A stretch of 21,635 nucleotides of DNA from the NCBI GenBank assembly GCA_001247695.2, contig LGRX02009844.1, positions 1 through 21,635 of the forward strand, given 5' to 3'. The stretch is from Cymbomonas tetramitiformis. Its lineage: Eukaryota; Chlorophyta; Pyramimonadophyceae; Pyramimonadales; Pyramimonadaceae. The notes beneath the pieces were generated by a model, which had not been told where the DNA came from, made no database searches, and was given only the letters and a program-made list of their open reading frames with translations. Positions 7,246 to 14,956 of this stretch are shown in pieces. Made by a program: the position numbers and the translations under genes. The stretch's first letter is position 1, and each line of letters begins with the position of its first letter.

Positions 7246-7315
7246 CTAGGGTTTTTCCCTCATTCGCGCGCTCGTTCGCAAGCGAGCATGCGCACCGGAT
7301 GAGGGAAGCATTAGC
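7246..7315. repeat. Nested imperfect inverted repeat
   Basis: TTCCCTCAT (7255-7263) pairs with ATGAGGGAA (7299-7307). Outside it GCTA pairs with TAGC, and inside it GCTCG pairs with CGAGC around a short loop. The whole could extrude as a hairpin of about 70 bp. Confidence 0.5.
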
Positions 7316-8331
7316 AGAAATATCATCTTGTATATGTTTTTTCCCCCAAATAAATTATACAGACTGAACGGTCAACCACACATCCCGCTGTGGGCTGACA
7401 CGTTCGTTTGGCGGAAGCGGGCGGAATTTCGGGATTTTGAAACCCGCAATAGATGCGATATAGGTTATCATTCTTTGCGAAACGGGTACCCACATATTAA
7501 GTAGGAATATGCGACAATATTTTGCAGCGAAAGATTGCTTAGATTAATATATAATCTTAGAAATCTTTACTTTGCTGAACAGCGGCAAACTGCGGGAGAG
7601 AAAGCGTTCCGCCTTAAGTTAAAACCACATATTTAATAAATAGCAATTCAACATGGAAGGGACAGCCACAGACGTCAAACAATATGTCAGCTGAGCGAGA
7701 GGTGCATGAGAAATCTTTTCCTCTCGCACCAAATCTTTTCTCTTCGTAAACGGGATGACATGCGGGCGTGGCATGTGCCATAACGCCATCTTTGACGTGC
7801 CATCCTTTTCGCGGGTACGCACGATTAAATACAGATATTATAACATTTTAATGATCGGTTTAGATGAACCAATTTATACTCTTAGATTTCTCACGACTAA
7901 TGTCTCACGTAAAGATAATACACAGGTCATTCACATCGAACGCCAATTTTTAAATGAGTCCCTGACGCTGCGATCGACAAGATCTGCCCGAAAACCGAAC
8001 GGTGGATGCTATGGGCGGACATAGGAGGCCAATTTCAGACTAGGTTGCTTCGACGTAGGATCTTCTATTTAAGATCTTCTATTTTGATCGAGGTGTCCAG
8101 GGACTTCGTCATCGTTTCACGAACCTGACTTCCTTGAATTTGTGCAATGTATCGTTGTGAACTGTGGTATAAATATGATGGGCATACGATGGGAAATTGG
8201 CATTAATATATAGTGGAAGAGTGGCCATCTGGCCAACTGGTGAGATCAAATATGTATAAATATAACCCGAGAGGCTAGGCTTGACGATGCGATGCGATGG
8301 CGATGACGCTGACGGATGACGTTGAGCTTTC

Positions 8332-8358
8332 AAGTTTTCAAAGTTTTCAAAGTTTTCA
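8332..8358 (+). repeat. 9-bp tandem repeat, three copies
   Basis: AAGTTTTCA occurs three times head to tail, preceded at 8285-8306 by irregular GATGCGATG repeats. Confidence 0.7.
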
Positions 8359-8550
8359 ACCCAGTTCCGAGGTTGAGATTTCTCAAGTCGAAGTGGGAGA
8401 GTCAGAGTCGAGAGTGGCCAGCTGGTAATACCAATAGCCAAATGAAATGGACCAATCGAATGAGAGGACTGAACCCAGACGAGATTTAAGCTTTAATCCT
8501 TGTCGATTGTGGGTTCATCGAGCGTATCGACGAGTTTCGGACTTCGGAAA

Positions 8551-8673
8551 GGGACAAGCATCGTGGAGTAGGGACGGGGCCGATAGAAGTAGGGACAAGG
8601 ATCGTGGAGTAGGGACGGGGCCGATAGAAGTAGGGACACACATCGTGGAGTAGGGACGGGGCCGATAGAAGTA
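8551..8673 (+). repeat. 41-bp minisatellite, about three copies
   Basis: Units at 8561-8601, 8602-8642 and 8643-8673 (partial) begin TCGTGGAGTAGGGACGGGGC and continue CGATAGAAGTAGGGACA. GTAGGGAC occurs twice per unit. Open frames on the minus strand across it are repeats of STIGPVPTP-like sequence and not genes. Confidence 0.85.
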
Positions 8674-9541
8674 TGGGGCCACATTGCCCAAATTGCAGCT
8701 TTTCATGGCCCATATCATGTGGTCTATGAGACATATTACCAATAGTGAGCATAGTGATGCATAAATATGACTTTAAACTATACCTCGGCATTTTTTTTTG
8801 GGAATTTTCCAACCATTAGGGTGCGTGTTATTGAATATTTTGCTCGAATTTTGGGTCGAAAAATATCCTAATTCAGCATTTTCGTCTTAGTGGTGGTGTT
8901 TACCATGCGTTGAGAGCATAATATATCGTCGTTATAAGCCATTTACGGTTATGAACCCTTACATTGGGTCATAAATTTGATGTGTGGGTGGTGGTACATC
9001 ACCCCCTATCCATCTAAGGGGCCATTAGGGGCCACACCGCCACTAGTCCTTCCCCAAAGACTAGCCAAATGAATTAAATTTAGAGCATGCCATAGCCCTA
9101 AACTGCGGCTAGATTACGGGTACCCAAACTTTGAAATTCAACTTCCCACAAAGATAGGCACTTAGGTTGTGTCCCAAAGGAGTTTTTGAAGCATGGTGTT
9201 GGGTCTAGGGTCCAATAATCCGGCCGTAATGTACATTTCCGCCTAGTCCTTGGGTAAGGACTCGTGGCCCGGATAGTAGCCATAAGCATCCCGTCCTAAG
9301 CGCTCGACGGTCGCAACAGCTCGCGATCATGAATCTGGCTTGCTCATCGGTTTTCTGAATTACAGAGCTCCGCGATTTAATCGGGCATTTCCAGCATTTC
9401 TAATGCCAAGGTAAATTCGACCGCCATCGTTTTCCCGTAAAATCTGTCGCTGTCGCTCGTTGTCAATGCCAAACAGATCCAAACAGTCAAGCAGTGAGAC
9501 ACTTTACGGCGAGAGACACTTTACGTCTGCTGTCCAGCTAA

Positions 9542-9580
9542 GGGGGAGGAGGGGGAGGGGGACAGTGATGGGCGGGGGGG
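9542..9580 (+). other. G-rich tract with G-quadruplex potential
   Basis: Several runs of three to seven G separated by short spacers lie in 40 bases. It could fold as a G-quadruplex in DNA or RNA. It lies about 450 bp upstream of the first readable methyltransferase codons. Confidence 0.4.
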
Positions 9581-9671
9581 TCACAAAGTCCAGCCCACAA
9601 ACAAACCTCTGGCTCCGAAAGAAAAGAGGAAATTGCTTCTGCGGCAAGATCTGGTGGAGCCAACATCTCAG

Positions 9672-10022
9672 GTAGATACTAACCTGCTACACCAAAGTGC
9701 TAACTGCAAAGATTCAAAGACATCCCTTGTCACAAACATTACCACAGACCATTACTGCTTGGCTGACCTTACTGCTTGAGATTCTCCTTTCTTTTGCTAC
9801 TCACAAACAGTTTTCGTTATAGCTGCACGATCGACAATTTGCAAGAGCTCACTAGAATTAACCAGCAACATCCAGCTGGTAGGGTATGAGTAATAACTCC
9901 AGGCCCCCTCTTTTCTATATGTACAAATCTCTGGTGAGCATTCTAACTGCTTTTCAACTTGCCTTGATACTGCTCTTTTTACTTTCAGCATCCTCCACTC
10001 AAAGCTTTGTCATCTTGTATAG
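9672..10022 (+). other. Candidate intron before the cytosine methyltransferase exon
   Basis: CAG/GTAGAT at 9669-9677 is a fair 5' splice site. The stretch to 10022 is pyrimidine-rich and ends TATAG exactly where the methyltransferase frame opens. Joining would keep the frame, because the upstream codons (ending KRKLLLRQDLVEPTSQ) are open in phase. The upstream segment does not show methyltransferase motif I, so the exon model is weak; a truncated element explains the data equally well. Confidence 0.2.
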
Positions 10023-11222
10023 CTTACCCTCCTAAGACGATATCCTGACCTCATTTCGCCCCGTGCAATAGAGTTTGGGGCTCTACCCCAAGATCTGCGC
10101 GAGACCACCAGTGCCGACTTTATACGAGCAGGAGCTCTTCAAGGACGCCAGTGGGTCATGGTATGTGGATTCCCATGCCAGGATCTCTCCCCTGCTGGAA
10201 CACTCACAAGCCTGGATGGCAGGCACAGCAAATTATTTTATGAAGTGGTCAGGCTTCTGTCCACACTCCAGCAGCTGCAGCGACAGAGGCCTCCAGGCTA
10301 TATCCTGGAAAACGTTTCTCCGCTGTCACACAGACCTGGAACCAAGATCAGGGACGAGGTGTTCCCGTACATTGCCAGCGTCATTGGCCGACCAGTGTCC
10401 TTTGATGCAGCACAAGCAGGCGCTTACGCACACCGATTGCGAGCGTATTGGAGCAACTTGTTCCAGAGCCACCAGTTTCGCTCCGTCATGAGCAAAGTGG
10501 TGAGACCGGAAGGACGAATTGTATCATCAGTCATATGTAAGGGCTGGCATCCCAGGCCAGTAATAAGGACAGACCGCGCGCCTCACTACGTGGTGAACGT
10601 GGTGGGAGAACCATTGAGGGCACTTCCCACCATCATGGCGACGCAAGGGTCAAGAGCGTTCAGGAGAGCGAGAATGGGCACCGTGGTGCGCAACCAGGAC
10701 GATGAAGACGCTGAGGAAGAATCTCGAGAAGTGAACCTCGACGAGAAGGCGCGAGCCATGGGCTACAGCGCAAGTGAGCTACGCATGGCCGATGGCCTGA
10801 ACGACGTAGAATTGGCAAGCATTCTGGGCCTGGCCATGGATCGCAGGGCAATGGAGCTGCTGATGGCGGTCGCAGAAGCGAGCAGGAAGGGGCTCCCTCA
10901 CAGCGAGGAATCCCCAGAGGCAGAGAATTCCCCAGGACAGCCCATCGCTGTAGACAACAACTGGGCAGACCACGAGAGGTCGGACCTTCAGCAGAGGCAA
11001 GCTTTGCTGGCGGAATGGGTTGAGAATTCGAATGCATATACCCAGCAGGTGGCGAAGACTATGACCCATCGTGACTGGGAGGAGAAGCTGCGGGTAATGT
11101 GCTCGCAAGGGCAGAAAGGTGCAGAAGGAATTGGAGCCCAGCGACAGAAGGCTGGAACCAAGAAGAAGAAGAAGAAGAGAGTGGCAGCTCTACACCATGG
11201 CGCAGTATCGTCAGAGGCATGA
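10023..11222 (+). CDS. C5-cytosine DNA methyltransferase, N-terminus missing
   Basis: Numbering from the Met at 10158, motif IV is GFPCQDLS (catalytic Cys7), motif VI is ENV (51-53), motif VIII is [11 protein letters not shown] (91-101), and the C-terminal motifs are LRALPTIM (153-160) and [20 protein letters not shown] to LGLAMDR (201-229). AHR-x-R-x-x-W-x-N-L recalls DNMT3-type enzymes. The frame is open upstream to 10023 and reads sensibly there ([23 protein letters not shown]), so the Met just before PCQ is unlikely to be the true start. Motif I (SAM binding) would precede it and is not visible; as it stands the enzyme is unlikely to be active. A lysine/AAG run ends the ORF, which overlaps the integrase frame by 104 bp. 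Confidence 0.78.
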   Translation, partial: LTLLRRYPDLISPRAIEFGALPQDLRETTSADFIRAGALQGRQWVMVCGFPCQDLSPAGTLTSLDGRHSKLFYEVVRLLSTLQQLQRQRPPGYILENVSPLSHRPGTKIRDEVFPYIASVIGRPVSFDAAQAGAYAHRLRAYWSNLFQSHQFRSVMSKVVRPEGRIVSSVICKGWHPRPVIRTDRAPHYVVNVVGEPLRALPTIMATQGSRAFRRARMGTVVRNQDDEDAEEESREVNLDEKARAMGYSASELRMADGLNDVELASILGLAMDRRAMELLMAVAEASRKGLPHSEESPEAENSPGQPIAVDNNWADHERSDLQQRQALLAEWVENSNAYTQQVAKTMTHRDWEEKLRVMCSQGQKGAEGIGAQRQKAGTKKKKKKRVAALHHGAVSSEA

Positions 11223-13947
11223 GAACCACTTCGTGAAGGAGGGCGCAACCCCAGCAGCGCGCGTGGATGTGCCTGCCTGGAGTCCGCCTGCCAAAGATTC
11301 AGAGATGAGACTCCCCAGGTTGGCGTGCACCACCAGATTCGAGGACCTGATGGCCAGCGTGGCCGAGCAGCAGGTACATCGTGACAAGCACCGAGATGTA
11401 CACGATGATGCATGGTGCCTCAGATGGTTGAAGTCCAATGGTAGAGTGAGGTTGCCCGAAGAGGAAGTTCGTCGAGTAAGGAGGCGAGCAGCACGACATC
11501 GATGGGACGAGGCCACGGACGAGATCTACATGGTCACTATGTCGGGCAAGGGGGTGAGAATACCTAAGCCTGCTGACCGTCTCGCGTTGGTCAAGGAATA
11601 CCACTCCAGAACTGGACATTGGGGCATAAGACGGACGCAGCATCTTTTGTGGCAGCGCCATTGGTGGGCCGATTTGAAGAAAGACGTGGAGGCTGTGGTC
11701 ACTCAGTGTGAGACCTGTCAGCGTGGGAAGACTCATTATGCGAGAGAGGAGGCATGTTTATCCCCCCTTGAGATCGTGTCGTTCATGTATCGCTGGTCGC
11801 TGGATTTGGCATGGCCTTCGAGGAGAGAGACCAAGTCTGGCAACAATCGAGTGCTCATCATGACCGAGCACTACACCAGGTTCATAGTCTGCGTGCCCAT
11901 TCCCGACAAGAAGGCGAGCACCATCGCAGCTGCATTTCGCAGTCATGTCCTGGCTGTGTTTGGTGCGCCAGCAGAATGCTTGGTGGATGGAGGTAAGGAG
12001 TTTGAAGGCGAGTTCAAGCAGCTGTGCAGAGACTGCCTGATCGACCGGCGAGTCACCTCGCCAGACTCACCAGAGGGCAATGGGCTGACCGAGCGAGTGG
12101 TACGCACTATGAAGTTCTGCTTTAAGAAGCTTGCCTTGGAGAAGGGTCTCGATTATGAGTGGGATGAGCAGCTCTGGCCACTAGTGCTGAGCTATAATGC
12201 AGCACGCCAGGAGTCCACGGGGGTGGCGCCATTCACCATGTTGTTTGCCCAAGAGGCAGTAGTGCCGCCTGATTTGAAACAGGCGCCCAGCATAGATTTT
12301 GGTGCTGAGGTCGAAGATGAGAAGGATGCCAGAGTCAAGGACCTCCACCAGAGAGCACAGGTGGTGAGGCGACTGATGGTACACGCTGGTTGCAGCCTGG
12401 AGGTCGCACAGCATCGTGATACATTACATTATGAAGGGAGAAGAGGTGGGGGCTATGAGCCTAGTCCACACCAGTTTAAGGTGGGCGATTTCGTCTACAT
12501 CAGGCAGAAGCCTCGCAGCGGCATGGAAGTCGCGACCAAATCTGCCATTCTGAAGCTGGTCAAGATACAGCGAGATGGTGTGGTGGTGCTTGAGGACGCC
12601 ACCAAGTTAAGAGAGAAGAGCACCGTGCAGAGCATCGCGCCATGTCACCTACAGGTGAAGGACCAGTATGACTGCAGTGCAGCCGTTCCCAGTAAGCACC
12701 TAGCATGTGAAGTTTGCAGGAAGACTGATGATGGGGAAGCAGAGATGTTGTTGTGCGACGCATGCAACAGGGGGTACCACTTGTGGTGTCTGACCCCAGC
12801 ACTGGATGGAGTACCAGAAGGCGAGTGGCTATGTCCCAGGTGCTCAGGCACGGGGATGCAAGCCGCCAACGCTGAGGTGCAGACCCAGAAAGATGAGAGC
12901 TCTGGTGCCCTAGAGGACAGACTGGGCATGAAGGAGCAGCAATTGAATGAGAAGCTGTCTGCGGAGATGCGCCTGTTGCCAGCAGACGTGGGTCCCCGTC
13001 GGGTGGTGAAGGGAGACAAGTTTCAGCCTTGGCATGCCATCTCATCAAGGGAGATGCTGTTGAAAGAGGAGGACATGTTCTTGGGCATGCCAGATCAGAT
13101 TGATTGGGGAAGGCAGGACAAGCTCTCTGAGGCTGTGCAGATCTTCATGCCAGGGCACTGGAATGAGGGGCATCGCACGGTGCTGAGCAAGAAATATCGG
13201 GAACAGAAGGCCATGGCAAGGCATCTGAGGGATGCACCTCTTGTGCCTGCGTTGGCTGAAGAAGAAGTTGAAAGACGAGGAGAGCTGAGACACATGACTA
13301 AGGCTCAGGTGAGAGAAGCTAGCGCGCTGCAGTGGGGGCTTGAACTGGTCATCACAGTGCCCTCTGAGGTGAGGCGTTTGGCGACAGAGGTGGACTGGAA
13401 GTCCGTCGATGGCGTGTGGGACCCATGGGCAGGCACTGGGGTCATCAGTGAGGTGATGGTGGAGCAATGGCCGCAGTTGAGATTCATGAATAATGACTGG
13501 AACTCTCAGTTGGGTTGGTCTGAGGCGCATGACGCACTTCAGCCAGGTAACTATCGCATATGGAAGGAGAAGTATGGCGTTTGTGACGCAGTGGTGACTT
13601 CACCTTGGTTCGCAGCGCTGGATATCGCGTTTCCGTTGGCAGTAATGTCCAGTCGTGTGGTGGCGTGTGTCCATGTTCCATCTTATTACTTGACAAACAT
13701 GACCGAGAGCAGGGCTGCGTACTTCAGACGATTGAGTCAGACAGGACGCTTGCATGTGATTGGGCATCTGGAACATGGACCTATTGGCCGCAGGTGTATG
13801 TGGGTCTTGGTGTTCAAGAATCCACTGGTCAGAGCCAGAATGTTACAGGGTGGAGAAGGTGAAGGCATTGGTATGTTCACTTTCAGTTTGGGCAAGTTCA
13901 TGGCAGATGGTGATACGACCCAGTATGCTGAACAAGCCCATATTTGA
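11119..13947 (+). CDS. Integrase fused to PHD finger and SAM-dependent methyltransferase
   Basis: 942 codons. H162, H167, C197 and C200 form the HHCC zinc finger. The DDE core is D229 (WSLDLAWP), D290 (LVDGGKEF) and E325 (NGLTERVVR). An SH3-like C-terminal integrase segment ([11 protein letters not shown]) follows near 455-510. Residues 530-575 are a full C4HC3 PHD finger (CEVC...CDAC...H...C...CPRC), a type that reads histone H3 tails. Residues about 750-915 are a class I methyltransferase: DPWAGTG at 768-774 and TSPWF at 827-831, a pattern closer to N6-adenine or N4-cytosine enzymes than to C5 enzymes. The product would insert element cDNA, with the PHD guiding it to chromatin and the methyltransferase marking DNA; both extra roles are inferred. 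The start may be the later Met at 11197 (MAQYRQRH), or entry may be by frameshift from the preceding ORF. Stop is TGA. Confidence 0.85.
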   Translation: MQKELEPSDRRLEPRRRRRREWQLYTMAQYRQRHENHFVKEGATPAARVDVPAWSPPAKDSEMRLPRLACTTRFEDLMASVAEQQVHRDKHRDVHDDAWCLRWLKSNGRVRLPEEEVRRVRRRAARHRWDEATDEIYMVTMSGKGVRIPKPADRLALVKEYHSRTGHWGIRRTQHLLWQRHWWADLKKDVEAVVTQCETCQRGKTHYAREEACLSPLEIVSFMYRWSLDLAWPSRRETKSGNNRVLIMTEHYTRFIVCVPIPDKKASTIAAAFRSHVLAVFGAPAECLVDGGKEFEGEFKQLCRDCLIDRRVTSPDSPEGNGLTERVVRTMKFCFKKLALEKGLDYEWDEQLWPLVLSYNAARQESTGVAPFTMLFAQEAVVPPDLKQAPSIDFGAEVEDEKDARVKDLHQRAQVVRRLMVHAGCSLEVAQHRDTLHYEGRRGGGYEPSPHQFKVGDFVYIRQKPRSGMEVATKSAILKLVKIQRDGVVVLEDATKLREKSTVQSIAPCHLQVKDQYDCSAAVPSKHLACEVCRKTDDGEAEMLLCDACNRGYHLWCLTPALDGVPEGEWLCPRCSGTGMQAANAEVQTQKDESSGALEDRLGMKEQQLNEKLSAEMRLLPADVGPRRVVKGDKFQPWHAISSREMLLKEEDMFLGMPDQIDWGRQDKLSEAVQIFMPGHWNEGHRTVLSKKYREQKAMARHLRDAPLVPALAEEEVERRGELRHMTKAQVREASALQWGLELVITVPSEVRRLATEVDWKSVDGVWDPWAGTGVISEVMVEQWPQLRFMNNDWNSQLGWSEAHDALQPGNYRIWKEKYGVCDAVVTSPWFAALDIAFPLAVMSSRVVACVHVPSYYLTNMTESRAAYFRRLSQTGRLHVIGHLEHGPIGRRCMWVLVFKNPLVRARMLQGGEGEGIGMFTFSLGKFMADGDTTQYAEQAHI

Positions 13948-13974
13948 GTCTGTGCTACTGCACGCAGCAGCTAC

Positions 13975-13984
13975 AGATGGGGGA
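13975..13984 (+). other. Polypurine tract
   Basis: AGATGGGGGA abuts the first TG of the LTR, 27 bp after the integrase stop. This is the normal place for priming of plus-strand DNA synthesis and fixes the left edge of the LTR. Confidence 0.65.
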
Positions 13985-14252
13985 TGTTGGAATCTGGGCT
14001 TGCATGTAAGAGTTCAGCGTTCGATATCAGGGTATCAGAATTTAAAAAAAAAATTGTAGCTCTACGATCTTATGCTGTGTTGAGAATTGCTCGAACAGTC
14101 ACCGGCACCAGTGAATATTAATGATGCTTATGACCAGTCGCGAGTGTTAAGTTCGTTCGATTCCGAGAATGTTTGTACCATCATATGCACGCGTTTGCGA
14201 CAGCTGTAACAAACGCCGGCTTCTCATGGTACCGCGCCGGGTTTGTTCAGCT

Positions 14253-14286
14253 GGTGACACGCATGACAGTGGTGACAGCATGACAG
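14253..14286 (+). repeat. Direct repeat inside the LTR U3
   Basis: GGTGACACGCATGACAG at 14253-14269 is followed by GGTGACAGCATGACAG at 14271-14286. Repeats of this size in U3 often bind activators; that role is inferred. Confidence 0.45.
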
Positions 14287-14529
14287 GCTTTGCGAAGATG
14301 ACCATCTGTGAGATGCAGACTTGTCAGAGAAGATATGGTCACCATCAAATGACCAGGGAATGATAAGATGAAGATGGCAGTGACTCCTTTGCCGCTGACG
14401 TGTCAGTCAGAATGCGGTAAACGGTAACATTGTTAGAGCTGGCATGGAATAATGACTTTCCATTGGCCAGATGAAGATTTAAGGGCTAGAACCCGTTACA
14501 GTTTTGGGAAATGTGACAGAGCATTGAGA

Positions 14530-14535
14530 TATAAG
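14530..14535 (+). promoter_or_regulatory. Likely TATA box of the LTR
   Basis: TATAAG in the context GAGATATAAGTAGGC, about 200 bp before the LTR end. Transcription would start about 30 bp downstream, defining R and U5. The truncated second LTR lacks this part. Confidence 0.45.
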
Positions 14536-14729
14536 TAGGCTCTGACCGGAGGTCAGGCTAGTGGACTCATTATTGTTTTGCCTTCGCAAGTACTAGGTGG
14601 CTGTTCGCGTGCCAGTGCTAGAGTGCTAAGACAGTTCTGCTCACAGCTTTTGTACACAATAATTCGTATTTTGTGGTTATAATATCGATTTTGACGGATA
14701 TATTTTACTGCTGTTTTCATATTTTTTCA

Positions 14730-14948
14730 TGTTGGAATCTGGGCTTGCATGTAAGAGTTCAGCGTTCGATATCAGGGTATCAGAATTTAAAAAAAAAAAT
14801 TGTAGCTCTACGATCTTATGTTGTGTTGAGAATTGCTCGAACAGTCACCGGCACCAGTGAATATTAATGATGCTTATGACCAGTCGCGAGTGTTAAGTTC
14901 GTTCGATTCCGAGAATGTTTGTACCATCATATGCACGCGTTTGCGACA
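14730..14948 (+). repeat. Truncated second LTR copy
   Basis: 219 bp matching 13985-14202 with one substitution and one extra A in the A run. It follows the first LTR without any spacer and stops after GCGACA, where the LINE begins. Confidence 0.85.
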
Positions 14949-14956
14949 CGAATAAC

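Larger units (their letters stand above)
7037..9540. other. Gene-poor stretch with no recognisable protein
   Basis: About 2.5 kb with only short ORFs on both strands, none showing domain motifs, composition bias of coding DNA, or membrane patterns. I see no tRNA cloverleaf and no reverse-transcriptase remnant. It contains palindromes near 7088-7315, a 9-bp triplet at 8332-8358 and a 41-bp minisatellite at 8551-8673. It may include the 5' flank or decayed 5' part of the following retroelement. Confidence 0.5.
10023..14729 (+). mobile_element. Ty3/gypsy-type LTR retrotransposon with two methyltransferase domains (5' part missing)
   Basis: In order: cytosine methyltransferase ORF, integrase-PHD-methyltransferase ORF, polypurine tract, LTR beginning TG and ending CA. 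The 5' limit is only where coding signal starts; no matching 5' LTR, gag, protease, reverse transcriptase or RNase H is visible upstream. Either the 5' half was lost, or this is a non-autonomous derivative. From memory, cytosine methyltransferases captured by retrotransposons have been reported in dinoflagellates and in a charophyte alga; this copy would be a related case with additional domains. Confidence 0.72.
13985..14729 (+). repeat. LTR of the methyltransferase retrotransposon (745 bp)
   Basis: It begins TGTTGGAATCTGGG directly after the polypurine tract and ends TTTTTTCA at 14729, where the same TGTTGGAATC starts again. TG...CA ends fit an LTR. It contains an A10 run, a TATA box at 14530-14535 and a doubled 16-17-bp motif at 14253-14286. 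Short ORFs inside it are not genes. Confidence 0.75.

Noticed and set aside
7755..8024. 89-codon ORF
   Set aside because: No motif, no start context, and an equally good overlapping ORF exists on the other strand.
8109..8441. 110-codon minus-strand ORF
   Set aside because: Crosses simple repeats; no recognisable domain.
8486..8812. Three minus-strand ORFs with STIGPVPTP-like repeats
   Set aside because: They are the 41-bp minisatellite read in three frames.
9033..9265. Related short hairpins (CTAGTCCTT...) suggesting a miniature transposon
   Set aside because: Arms are short, do not extend, and no target duplication is seen.
14150..14166. GTTCGATTCC resembling a tRNA B box in the LTR
   Set aside because: No cloverleaf or A box can be drawn around it, and it recurs only because the LTR is duplicated.
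13985..14948. A separate small LTR element with 218-bp LTRs
   Set aside because: The polypurine tract and integrase ORF directly left of 13985 make it the start of a longer LTR; kept only as an alternative.
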